NCBI RefSeq assembly: GCF_023078275.1
Contig: NC_062996.1
Location: 10,912,001-10,976,000 of the forward strand
Length of the DNA: 64,000 bases
Direction of reading: 5' to 3'
DNA from: Leguminivora glycinivorella
Lineage: Eukaryota; Arthropoda; Insecta; Lepidoptera; Tortricidae
Below the pieces are notes generated by a model. The model did no database searches, had not been told where the DNA came from, and was given only the letters and a program-made list of their open reading frames with translations. The position numbers and the translations under genes were made by a program. Below, one piece after another: positions 37,401 through 41,037 of the stretch (positions are counted from its first letter, which is position 1; the number at the start of each line of letters is the position of its first letter).

Positions 37401-39774
37401 CACGCCTTTAGCAAATGATTTGGCATCGCCAGCTCAATTGCTGCAAAGTAGGAAAACGAGAAGCATAATTCCAATCTCTCCTAAATTGTTAAAACCAAAA
37501 ATTCAAAATTTCGTAAAAAACAAATTGGCTTATAAAAAGCACATACAGAAAAAATATTATGATCGCAACGCGAAAACCTTCCCGTTTTATCAGTGGCCGA
37601 TAAAGTTAAAGTTTTAATGGACCCGAATAAAAAAGGTTGGTCATCGGGGACCATATCAAAGGTGTTAGGCCCACGTAGTTATAAAATTAAATTAGTAAAC
37701 GGTAACGAAATAGTGAGAAATCGTAGGCATATTATTAGTGACTCGCCACAGAGAAATGACTCGCCTGATGTGGACTTATTCTTTGACTTAGATGACGTAA
37801 CGCCGTCCCCGTTATCAAGCGCCACTGATATTGCCCCGAATGTAAACAACACTGTACCTAATCCCGGTAATAATATTGTTACTCGTTCCGGCAGGATAGT
37901 GAGGGCTCCAGATAGATTGGGAGACTGGATATGACAACATACCTACTTAAATCGGTGCTCCATCAAGGATGTAGAAAATTGGATGTATAATAAACACATA
38001 AAATTGTAAATAAATAATGATACTTGCCTACTTACTACATGTTACTTAACATATAATAAATTGTGAATTATTTATTTGTTGCATGAGTTATTTAGCGTCA
38101 ATTATATCTACATTAAATTATATTGCTTGAACTTTGTAAAAAAAAAAAGAAATGAAATATGTGTTAATTCAATCATAAGTAGGTATTATTTATGCACGAA
38201 CAATTAGGGTCGTAGATAAAAATATAGGTAGTAAAATAAGCACACTTGTTGTAAAAATATAATAATAAAATAAATTTAAGCATGTTTAATGCACGATACT
38301 GTGATTATGTTAATAAGTAATTATAATCAACATGTATTCTATAGAAGCGAACTATTATCTTGTAATTTTGTACCTGGTACTCTTTACTCAGTGAAAAAGT
38401 ATTGCAGAAAATTCATGGAATCGTTATCATACCAACCATTGTTTAAATGAATATGCCACTATTTTGAATGTCATGTTAGCTCTGTTAAATAACGAAGGTA
38501 TTGTTGTTTAGAGATATACCTACTGCTAAAATAACTTTTAATTTTGAAGTCTGATATGTTATTTAAAAATTTGTAATTATACATCGTTACATTAAGAGTC
38601 ATTATATAAAAAATAAATGCATGCCGAATGGCTCATGATTTGTACTTTTGTCGATCGAATTGTATAATCATATACCTATTTATTTTGTTATTTTTGAAGA
38701 AGGAAGATGTCATATTATGTGGGTATATAGCGAAACTGTATTGGTGTGATCTACCCGTCTTTAGAAATAAAGAATCAGTCATTGCTCGATCTTGTAGTTT
38801 GATTGATATGCTCCCTATACTTTTACATGAACAGTAATTTAATAAAAGATCTAGACATCTAGGTGGCTGGCTAACTTAACCATATGACTGCAAAACGAGT
38901 ATGAAATCTTAAATGCCGGCAACACGCTTACAACATTTTTGGTGTTTCAGGTGTCCATGGGTAGCAGTGACCGCTTACCATCATGCGACTTGTCTGCTTA
39001 ATCCATATCCATACTAATATTATAAATGGGAAAGTGTGTGTCTGCTTGTTTGTCCGTCTTTCAGGACAAAACGGAGCGATGAATTGACGTGATTTTTCAA
39101 GTGGAGATAGTGGAAGCGATGGAGAGTGACATAGGCTGCTTTTTGTCTCTTTCTAACCCTACACTTCCCTAAAATGGGGGGTGGAAGTTTGTATGGAGCA
39201 TTCCACAATTTCGAATTTAACGCGAGCGAAGCTGCGGGTAAAAGCTAGTAAGTAAGTAAGTAAATATTCTTTATTGCACCACAAGGATAACAGATTACAA
39301 ATAGCAGACATTAAACATAGGTAGCAACAGTCGGTCTTATCGCTGTAAGCGATCTCTACCAGACAACCTTAGGGTAGCAGGAAATAAAGAATAGACATTT
39401 TGAAAATGGTAGTGCAAGAAATAATTAAAGGAATAGGAAAATTACACATACATTAAGTTAAATAATTATATACACCAATATTAAAAATAAAATATAAAAA
39501 TAAATAAATAAAAATAAAATATCATGTACACAAACAAAAGTATAAAAGTAAAGTATAAGTACTAGTATTGCATAAATAAAAGTTCCAAAGTGTTACTCAC
39601 AGTAAAATAGGCATGACCCCGGATGGTGCCATTATTCTTCCCCTTGGGCTCGTCGAGGATGACCCCGATCCACTTGCCGGTGGCGAAGGTGGGGTGCCCC
39701 ACGTACGCCACGGAGCCCTTCACGTCTTTACCCACCACCTTCACCCGCTGTCCGAGTGTTAGCTTCTCTGACAT
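6202..39774 (-). CDS. DCTN1: Dynactin subunit 1 (p150/Glued), N-terminal part; C terminus beyond the left edge
   Basis: p150/Glued is the large dynactin subunit. It links cytoplasmic dynein to cargo and binds microtubule plus ends through its CAP-Gly domain. Exons in transcript order: 39774-39601, 30055-29922, 16868-16757, 15929-15816, 14491-14294, 13566-13467, 11267-11157, 6347-6202. Every junction has AG/GT boundaries and the phases agree (58 codons, then cumulative phases 2, 0, 0, 0, 1, 1, 0), giving 363 codons. Domains: CAP-Gly at about 8-73 (GKWIGV, GKNNG), a Ser/Pro/Thr-rich linker to 178, then the CC1 coiled coil, which includes AALDKEMAE and ERAEALQLELESC as in animal DCTN1. GKNNG replaces the usual GKNDG. 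Later exons are not in the window; Copia sits in the next intron. A 5' noncoding exon is implied by an acceptor at 39785-39787. Confidence 0.93.
6583..6700 (+). repeat. LINE-like 3' end fragment
   Basis: ATT-rich tract followed by a block (GGCAAAGACGTGGCCTAC...) of a kind I associate with lepidopteran LINE 3' ends. Identity rests on recognition only. Confidence 0.4.
6827..7345. mobile_element. Dispersed TIR element with palindromic insertion
   Basis: The flanks (6827-6945 and 7150-7302) recur in reverse order and orientation at 26940-27210, which lacks the hairpin found here at 6973-7150. ACACCCTGTTTTT and ACAGGGTGG ends suggest a mariner-like family. No transposase seen. Confidence 0.55.
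6973..7150. repeat. Hairpin MITE with 76-bp perfect arms
   Basis: Arms 6973-7048 and 7075-7150 are exact reverse complements around a 26-bp loop. A diverged relative of one arm lies at 23300-23405 (GTCGAACGCTATATCGACTT). Confidence 0.9.
7491..7744 (+). mobile_element. Lep1-type non-autonomous Helitron
   Basis: Starts TCCATACCAACATTATAAAT and ends GAAGCCGCGGGTACAAGCTAG, inserted between A and T with no target duplication, as Helitrons do. No protein encoded. Confidence 0.8.
8806..8853 (+). other. Hairpin motif CAGTC-CCCG-GACCACG-stem-CGAAACGTCGGG (copy 1)
   Basis: Outer stem ACCCG/CGGGT and inner stem GGAC/GTCC, with unpaired GACCAC and GAAACGT. Shared with 17165-17213, 23578-23625 and 55279-55326, with different stem sequences. 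Confidence 0.65.
8885..9130 (-). mobile_element. RTE-like LINE, C-terminal ORF fragment and 3' tail
   Basis: The minus frame encodes GRPRRTFLVQIGEILQKGQGR and, further on, RSKWKSVISAYPSGKQA, which I recognise as the end of a LINE ORF. It ends in GGGAAACAGGCGTGATTG plus (TATG)n. This tail matches the SINE-like units elsewhere in the window. Confidence 0.7.
9131..10322. other. Intronic stretch without genes
   Basis: Glued intron. Contains inverted, MITE-like blocks around 9590-9680 and 9815-9900, and an inverted pair at 10020-10160 (CGCGCGCAGTATCG / CGATACTGCGCGC). No coding signal seen. Confidence 0.5.
10323..10615 (+). repeat. Dispersed repeat with (TGTC)n microsatellite
   Basis: Begins TTTTAACCCCCGACGCAAAA, passes through a TGTC array, and ends near TCGCGGTCGGGGGCTTTTT. 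Related copies: 31130-31335, 62940-63235 (reverse) and 63388-63640. Confidence 0.8.
11157..11267 (-). CDS. DCTN1: Glued exon 7 (CC1 coiled coil)
   Basis: Acceptor after a T-run and donor GTGAGT; phase 1 to phase 1. Encodes ERAEALQLELESCREKLEEA, equivalent to [20 protein letters not shown] in animal DCTN1. Confidence 0.93.
11335..11668 (-). mobile_element. tRNA-derived SINE
   Basis: On the minus strand the head carries an A box (TGGCCTAGCGGTAAGAGCG) and a B box (GGGTTCGAACCC), followed by a unique body. The body recurs without the tRNA head at 25645-25905, so the tRNA-like part is not a stand-alone tRNA gene. Confidence 0.8.
11690..12000. repeat. Dispersed repeat (CTAGATGGCGCTAATATTAA family)
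   Basis: Reverse-complement copy at 18600-18890 and a second direct partial copy at 19285-19455. All end near AGTTACTGTCAAAGTAAAAT or its complement. Confidence 0.8.
12532..13054. mobile_element. hAT-type MITE with 8-bp target duplication
   Basis: Ends TAGGGTTGCAAA and TTTGCAACCCCTA are inverted. The 8-bp direct repeat GGTCCAAC flanks it (12524-12531, 13055-13062). A second copy with its own 8-bp repeat is at 30092-30546. Rich in A and T runs; no transposase. Confidence 0.92.
13212..13421. repeat. Palindromic MITE
   Basis: Long inverted arms (GCGCAATGATAGCGGTGCGC / GCGCACCGCTATCATTGCGC), with ends AAAGCTCGGCCACACATG and matching CATAAAGC/GCTGAGGCTTTA. It lies about 45 bp past the donor of the exon at 13467. 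Confidence 0.85.
13467..13566 (-). CDS. DCTN1: Glued exon 6 (CC1 coiled coil)
   Basis: Acceptor TTGATCAG and donor GTAGGA; phase 0 to phase 1. Encodes VREAQEALDNHNDETAELQE followed by AAEMAALDKEMAE. The last segment is near identical to animal DCTN1, which makes this the strongest diagnostic exon. Confidence 0.95.
13719..14040. repeat. Palindromic MITE (copy 1)
   Basis: Inverted ends GGGCATTTTCGAA and AGAAAACGCCCA. Internal palindrome built around CACGAGCCCTTTCGATCTAG and its complement. Related to 20970-21290. Confidence 0.8.
14294..14491 (-). CDS. DCTN1: Glued exon 5 (start of CC1)
   Basis: Acceptor TTTTTCAG and donor GTGAGT; 66 codons, phase 0 at both ends. Charged heptad-rich sequence including EDLKEKLETLRVKRAEDRER, matching [20 protein letters not shown] of animal DCTN1. 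Confidence 0.95.
14643..14728 (-). mobile_element. tRNA-derived SINE head
   Basis: The minus strand has an A box (TAGTCTAGTGGTAATGACG) and a B box (GGGTTCGATTCCC), followed by ACCAGTGGGCCTTGTCGTT. The arms do not form a clean mature tRNA, so SINE is preferred over a functional tRNA. Confidence 0.65.
15034..15119 (-). pseudogene. Decayed copy of Glued exon 4 (farthest copy)
   Basis: Retains CAGAGCATCACTTCGCCAG, GAAGACAGGCTGGCCAAC and CAACAAGAG followed by GTAAAG. A 2-bp loss after GGCCAAC shifts the frame and the 5' third is missing. Confidence 0.85.
15621..15659 (-). pseudogene. Truncated copy of Glued exon 4
   Basis: Only the first ~40 bp remain (ACTGCCTCTGTGGAGACTAA). The similarity then stops. 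Confidence 0.75.
15677..15798 (-). pseudogene. Second copy of Glued exon 4, with 8-bp insertion
   Basis: Very close to the working exon, keeping the same donor (GAG/GTAACC). An 8-bp insertion in its first 20 bp breaks the frame if the homologous acceptor is used. An AG at 15782-15783 would give a 105-bp, phase 0 to phase 0 exon (15677-15781) starting LETLTLQYTPG, but no pyrimidine tract precedes it. Confidence 0.75.
15816..15929 (-). CDS. DCTN1: Glued exon 4 (Ser/Pro/Thr linker), likely functional copy
   Basis: Preceded by a strong T-run acceptor; donor GAG/GTAACC; 38 codons, phase 0 at both ends. Encodes TGFVETLTPQYTPGQSITSP and then APTPHAEDRLANLQAQQE, leading straight into CC1. Confidence 0.88.
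16455..16590 (-). repeat. LINE 3' end fragment
   Basis: (TAG)n on the plus strand followed by CTTTATTGTACAAAAACACA and a block ending in CTTCCAGTTAACCTTTG. AATAAAG next to a short simple repeat resembles the 3' ends at 39250 and 53694. Confidence 0.5.
16757..16868 (-). CDS. DCTN1: Glued exon 3 (basic Ser-rich linker)
   Basis: Acceptor AATTTCAG and donor GTGAGT. Completes a codon split from exon 2 and ends in phase 0. Encodes SSRTSLASSRQSLTSYASPT and continues AERAASPDQAAKRASFVE, the basic low-complexity linker after CAP-Gly. Confidence 0.88.
17165..17213 (+). other. Hairpin motif, copy 2
   Basis: CAGTCT box, outer pairing CTCC/GGAG, inner stem GGGGAC/GTCCCT, with conserved GACCACG and TGAAACGTTGG. 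Confidence 0.65.
18600..18890. repeat. Dispersed repeat, reverse copy of 11690-12000
   Basis: Reverse complement of 11755-11999 with scattered changes. Interrupted on its right by the LINE fragment at 18891. Confidence 0.75.
18891..19235 (-). mobile_element. 5'-truncated LINE, ORF2 C-terminal fragment
   Basis: The minus frame encodes SRSFLPRTCKLWNELPSEVF followed by GFFKKQVFRVLKGRQR, a C-terminal signature common to insect LINE ORF2 proteins. A T-run on the plus strand at 18891-18898 marks the poly(A) end. Confidence 0.75.
19521..20030. mobile_element. Head-to-head pair of SINE-like units forming a large palindrome
   Basis: Arms of about 230 bp (19521-19752, 19793-20030) are inverted around a 40-bp centre. 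Each ends in ATACAATCACGCCTGTATCCC plus (TATG)n. Same family as 33190-33440. Confidence 0.85.
20280..20606. mobile_element. hAT-type MITE
   Basis: Ends CAGAGATCGGA and TCCGATCTCTG. Flanking 8-mers GTTATAAT / GTTATAAC differ at one base. The interior recurs in reverse orientation at 51235-51450. Confidence 0.85.
20970..21290. repeat. Palindromic MITE (copy 2)
   Basis: Diverged copy of 13719-14040, with inverted ends GGCATTTTCGCG and CGCGAAAATGC. Confidence 0.75.
21635..21922. repeat. Palindromic MITE
   Basis: Inverted CCAATTAGCGTAAGTT / AACTTACGCTAATTGG near its ends, and GCATTTTCA / TGAAAATGC further out. Confidence 0.7.
23578..23625 (-). other. Hairpin motif, copy 3
   Basis: On the minus strand: CAGTC, CCCG/CGGG outer stem, GACCACG, inner stem GAACGC/GTGTTC, CGAAACGTCGGG. 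Confidence 0.65.
24852..25078. repeat. Palindromic MITE
   Basis: Arms of about 85-100 bp containing TCTTTTATTTGCACGGGAGT and its complement. Ends GGCACTGTTCCCACCGCGAG and CTCGCGGTGGGACCACTGCC. Confidence 0.85.
25645..25905 (-). mobile_element. SINE body without tRNA head
   Basis: Matches the body of the SINE at 11335-11668. Similarity ends just before the tRNA-like region, so it is 5' truncated. Confidence 0.8.
25975..26367. mobile_element. hAT-type MITE with 8-bp target duplication
   Basis: Ends CAGGGTTCGA and TCGAACCCTG, flanked by exact 8-mers ATTTTTTG (25967-25974, 26368-26375). Interior dominated by GGATATATATC palindromes. Confidence 0.9.
26735..27215. mobile_element. TIR element, reverse relative of 6827-7345
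   Basis: Contains the same blocks as 6827-7302 in reverse, but without the hairpin at 6973-7150. It also holds a block (26758-26910) that is inverted relative to 24656-24810. Confidence 0.6.
28147..28427. repeat. Palindromic MITE, TAA-flanked
   Basis: Arms over 100 bp (CAAGAGACGCATGTCCGCCG and its complement at the other end). Ends GGGACTGTCC and GGTCCC are flanked by TAA, suggesting the PIF/Harbinger type. Confidence 0.8.
28970..29905. mobile_element. MITE with a second hAT-like element inserted
   Basis: Outer ends AGCCCGGTCCACACAAAGCG and CGCTGTGTGGACCCGGCT. Inside, AGATGGGCCGAATAT (29104) and ATATTCGGCTCATCT (29834) form inverted ends of another element, flanked by TTGGAAGT / TTGGGAGT. 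The outer right end lies 17 bp from the Glued exon 2 donor. Confidence 0.75.
29922..30055 (-). CDS. DCTN1: Glued exon 2 (end of CAP-Gly)
   Basis: Acceptor TTTTTCAG and donor GTGAGT. Starts in phase 0 (CEENYGVFVRQTQIQLLDG, matching CDEGHGIFVRQSQIQVFED of animal DCTN1) and ends in phase 2. Confidence 0.95.
30092..30546. mobile_element. hAT-type MITE with 8-bp target duplication
   Basis: Second copy of the 12532-13054 family, flanked by exact CTCAGCCT (30084-30091, 30547-30554). It starts 37 bp upstream of the exon 2 boundary on the transcript side. Confidence 0.9.
30573..31120. mobile_element. SINE-like unit interrupted by a later retroposon
   Basis: The ACAATCACGCCTGTGTCCC unit runs to 30673 and resumes at 31082. 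The break is bounded by the direct repeat AAGGGGTTGAAG. Confidence 0.8.
30674..31081 (-). mobile_element. Nested tRNA-derived SINE with self-inverted ends
   Basis: Flanked by 12-bp AAGGGGTTGAAG repeats (30662-30673, 31082-31093). The minus strand carries tRNA-like A and B boxes (TAGCCGAGTGGTTCTGGC, GGTTCGATTCC). A roughly 70-bp terminal block is inverted at the far side (30939-31009). Confidence 0.8.
31130..31335 (+). repeat. Dispersed repeat, copy of the 10323-10615 family
   Basis: TTTTAACCCCCGACGCATAA start, short TGTC array, and ATGAAAATCGGTCAACTATG near the end. Confidence 0.75.
31556..32929 (-). CDS. Gag-derived protein with a triple-repeat C-terminal region (possibly domesticated)
   Basis: 457-codon intact ORF starting at ATG 32929 (MTFGQIEPFDLSSNWEHYID). 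Residues 1 to about 170 resemble the capsid part of insect Ty3/gypsy Gag (LNKIPKRLKVAALITLIG; KSFKELVKIMKRYF). There is no zinc knuckle, and no protease, reverse transcriptase, integrase or LTR next to it. In the C-terminal half a helical unit of about 38 residues repeats three times: KAALNCSIAITECRLAL, RAALNYAIVVTESRLAA and KSALEFAIAVLENQLIE. I do not recognise this domain. The ORF sits in intron 1 of Glued on the same strand. Near its end GAG/GTAATA is a possible donor (31574/31573), only a few codons before the stop. It could be an expressed domesticated gene, or the remnant gag of an unusual retroelement. Expression is unknown. Confidence 0.7.
   Translation of the reverse strand: MTFGQIEPFDLSSNWEHYIDRLEHYLILNKIPKRLKVAALITLIGTDAYNLLVQMCLPKKPAEKSFKELVKIMKRYFETKFHFKETEFKQCMQKKNESIMDFASVLRKLTKKCDYKDVDSILCDQFVFGLFDNNIKQLLVKEEKLTFTKAVKLAIKMEKCEKTPKDYEFNVEKTKDTNIECLCIDQCNSINDFDLKTSKSVENRKMSRLTVSVLPNISIPSDIEPFKQFHDSGENYKIVKAALNCSIAITECRLALMKANKKGCSYHRAETCNKAIRAALNYAIVVTESRLAALPIYQAKNSIDLCTRTIKSALEFAIAVLENQLIEPKSNILKCKENIENSNLVVATGRWLVDTEADFGTVNIQGPKDLTIPHAFSLGTDRWRVSEQPTDLETSKSQCLEIGNPPLPDFQIATHNWIINLEKSQSIDTIVSDSQENNFDNELATVYDQNYEVIIIT
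33190..33440 (+). mobile_element. SINE-like unit with (TATG)n tail
   Basis: From GTGGTGACGGGTTAAGAATT to ACAGGCGTGATTGTATGTAT and a short TATG array. Most complete single copy of the family in the window. Confidence 0.8.
33661..33780 (+). repeat. Gypsy 5' LTR
   Basis: TGTCATATTATGTGG to CTATACTTTTACA, with AATAAAG inside. Followed directly by TGGCGCAGCCGG, the presumed primer site (tRNA not identified). Confidence 0.96.
33876..34787 (+). CDS. Gypsy gag (capsid), running into a GC-rich tail
   Basis: Starts at ATG 33876. The capsid region (to about residue 200) includes the typical SWEKWKNGFQIYV and FFTRQQGEHESIDQYVFELR. From about 34500 the sequence becomes very GC-rich and this frame turns into low-complexity Arg/Ala/Gly. 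The zinc knuckles expected at the end of Gag are instead encoded in the overlapping pol frame (34660-34770). Either a programmed shift or an indel in the GC-rich tract separates the two. The stop is at 34787. Confidence 0.85.
   Translation: MESVLTPPLPFKFEENVTNMAFGTLCESWEKWKNGFQIYVKACELNKKSEEIQMNIFLHVVGEQCREIVEQSSTKCTTLTALIGLVDNHFKAKKNVTVERHRFFTRQQGEHESIDQYVFELRKLAQSCEFSNLSDGLIKDRLICGIVSAAIRERLLREDDLTLDKALEICRAAIVSKMYSEDIKRECSSEIKSNEVCAVSNKEVYEIKRAGAKVEAGSSSGRGWRGRGWLPGGSGAQGRVQRAGAGRGRRPAPRAARAARRAVRPVRRGAQEVRLSGVWQDLHEMFQAEPLRQDVQGVHGGRV
34507..37617 (+). CDS. Gypsy pol: zinc knuckle, protease, RT, RNase H, integrase (frame lost near the end)
   Basis: In order: two zinc knuckles (CGQCGGVHKKYDC, CMKCSRPNHYARMC), protease (FKLDTGADINILP), reverse transcriptase with YIDD, RNase H (ISVDASKSGLG), an integrase HHCC zinc finger (CNICLSHR) and a D-D-E core (LGVDLFQ, MSDGGPQF, SNGQIERT). 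It has no obvious start of its own; its open frame begins within the GC-rich end of gag. The frame terminates at 37617, before the last integrase segment, which continues in a different frame at 37593-37934. Confidence 0.9.
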   Translation: MQRSRRARVPDEDGAGADGCLAGAGRRAVSSAPGPAAAGGQHRAPPAQRGGRCGQCGGVHKKYDCPAYGRTCMKCSRPNHYARMCRVYMVEESDEQVNNITNRCCCDSCEEWNTELKINNVPVYFKLDTGADINILPKKYLTRLGISSKDLLKTNTRLTEYSGAGINVIGRIFLRVRYKNELYILEFKIVDLDSTPILGRFACKDLNLVRRVMAVEESNDKVPGFVKEFSDVFAGIGCLPGEYKIQLKSDVVPVIHAPRKLPFAIKDAVKTKLIEMEAQGIIAKVEGPSDWVSSITVVKKSNGDLRICLDPKELNNAIKREHFRLPTIDEIVSNLSGARYFSTLDASSGFWQVRLDDTSRYCTFNTPFGRYKFLRMPYGICSASEVFHKKIYENFDDLEGVCMYIDDLLVYGRTREEHDLRLKNVLERCAKVNLKLNRNKCRFGLEEIKYLGHRITKDGLSPDDSHISAIKNMPTPSNRKDIERFLGLITYVGTFIPNLSDKTQPLRQLLKKEIEWHWDEPQSKCFNDLKECLMKKPVLQYYSMHQPITISVDASKSGLGCCLLQNNLPVCYASKSLTKTEQRYAQIEKELYACLFACERFYPYIYGRSDITIETDHKPLISIIKKPIVDSPSRLQRMLLRLQRYTFKLVYKPGKHLYIADTLSRAYEPAHPEHAGAGTGGEYEALHDEVCAVQRALADLVDDHFTDHQFLNLQKQTDTDDELVHLRKCILKGWPNDRKDLLEVLRPYWTYRDELTVAQGLVWKGDRIVIPKSLRKDMLNKIHIGHMGKEKCKLRAREIMFWPCINNEIDNLINNCNICLSHRKNNQKEELIPHEIPDEPWAKLGVDLFQLHGVDYLLLVDYYSKFIEITKLSSTTSEHVISSLKNIFCRQGIPRVVMSDGGPQFTSSSFKRFADEWQFTHKMSSPRYAQSNGQIERTIQTVKSIMIKTNENRTDYRLGLLEYLNTPLANDLASPAQLLQSRKTRSIIPISPKLLKPKIQNFVKNKLAYKKHIQKKYYDRNAKTFPFYQWPIKLKF
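37593..37934 (+). pseudogene. Gypsy integrase C-terminal segment, displaced frame
   Basis: Encodes DKVKVLMDPNKKGWSSGTI and the GPRSYKIKLVNG segment typical of a gypsy integrase C-terminal (GPY/F-like) domain. It overlaps the end of pol by about 25 bp in another frame, next to a T-run, so a single-base indel is likely. Confidence 0.8.
38708..38827 (+). repeat. Gypsy 3' LTR
   Basis: Identical to 33661-33780 over all 120 bases. Confidence 0.96.
39008..39248 (+). mobile_element. Lep1-type non-autonomous Helitron
   Basis: TCCATACTAATATTATAAAT start, GAAGCTGCGGGTAAAAGCTAG end, inserted between A and T. Confidence 0.85.
39250..39400 (-). repeat. LINE 3' end fragment at the Helitron end
   Basis: (TAAG)n followed by ATATTCTTTATTGCACCACA and a block with CTGTAAGCGATCTCTACCAG. 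Looks like a minus-strand LINE tail. Confidence 0.5.
39601..39774 (-). CDS. DCTN1: Glued exon 1 (coding start, CAP-Gly)
   Basis: ATG at 39774. MSEKLTLGQRVKVVGKDVKG begins the CAP-Gly domain, followed by FATGKWIGVILDEPKGKNNG. Ends after YFT with donor GTGAGT in phase 0. Confidence 0.95.
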
Positions 39775-39784
39775 CTTGTATCAA

Positions 39785-41037
39785 CTGCAATTTTAAAAAA
39801 TATATTTGGTACAGTTTGTATCATTTCATTTTTTTTTCATTAGAATATGTATAAGGTTTTTTGGTTGTTGTTACATCTATTCATGTTGTGTTGTGGATAC
39901 AAATAAAACTATTTATCTATCTATTTAATGTAGTTATTTTCTTTTTCTTTTTAATTTTATAGTAATGAGTTTCAGTATTCCTAGTTGTGGCAATAAATAT
40001 TTTGCTTTATATGTATACAATTAGAGATGTCTATTAGCACAGACCAGATTATTGAGCCAGAAGCACTTATTATAGTTTAGGTACTGTTGCTACAGCAGAA
40101 CATTTTTCTAATTTAGAATATGATAAGTTTTTCAACTCTTCCACTTCGAATGTCACAGAAAAGAGTTTTGCACTCCTGCAATTCAAAGAGAATGCACAAC
40201 ATCATTTTGTTATTATTAGTAAGTATGCATATACTTATTCCTAAAAGTACAGAGACAATTTTGAAGAGATATATACATAATTATATGCACAAATATTTTC
40301 AATGATAGCAGTTTCCGATTTCCTAGTCGCTTCATAAGCAGATTATTGGATATTATACTACATAATAATTTCTAACATATAAGAATTACGATAAATCGAG
40401 GCATAGTAGAAAATAGGCGAATTTAAGGTAAAGGAACTAGCAAAAAAAAAACGAACATATGAGTAATACTGCATACTCTATAACTCGTTCATAACTGTAA
40501 AAGGAGACTCTACATACCAGGGTGTTATTCGCGAGAGTATAATTGTGCCAAGATGGTACAAGATTAAAACATAATGTTTCACGTTTATTAACAAAACTCA
40601 GTAACAATAATACACGAAACAGTATTGACGAAATTGGACATAAGCGAATTAAGAAATGTCAATATACGTCAAAATTTTGAGACGGCAAAACGTTTCGTTA
40701 TTGCAAAGACTTGAGCAAAAACAAAAATTTATTCGTTCAAAGAATGATTATTGTGCAATGATTCAACTTTAAGTAATTAACATCAGCCATTTGATTAGGG
40801 AGTTTAAATAGATTGTAAACAGAATAGCTCAAAATACTGCACTTTGCAAATTAATTTTATATTTTTACTTTTTCGTGCTGTTTTGCTTATCCACGTCTGT
40901 CATTAACGTTTTGTTTCATTCACTGTTTCACTCTAGCTCTCTGCTCACTCTACCACCACTCTACTGTGAATTTTCCCGCTCATATACGCAGTTTTATAAA
41001 TTTATTAATAGTTCAAAACTGTAATATAGTGTTAAAA
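39785..41037. promoter_or_regulatory. Divergent promoter region of Glued and BARD1
   Basis: AAATTGCAG just upstream of the Glued ATG is an acceptor, so a noncoding first exon should lie here. BARD1 starts at 41038 in the opposite direction. No TATA box or CpG-rich core stands out; exact start sites cannot be read. Confidence 0.45.

Larger units (their letters stand above)
33661..38827 (+). mobile_element. Ty3/gypsy LTR retrotransposon with 120-bp LTRs
   Basis: Flanked by exact 5-bp duplications TGAAC (33656-33660, 38828-38832). The two 120-bp LTRs are identical, so insertion is recent. Gag and pol are present, with frame changes at two places (see parts). The 3' part has about 770 bp of AT-rich noncoding DNA before a purine tract (GAAGAAGGAAGA). 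It lies in intron 1 of Glued, antisense to it. LTRs of 120 bp are very short for this class. Confidence 0.96.

Noticed and set aside
40966..41037. N-terminal extension of the BARD1 frame upstream of 41038
   Set aside because: The open frame continues upstream but without an ATG; the RING begins right after the ATG at 41038, which has a good context.
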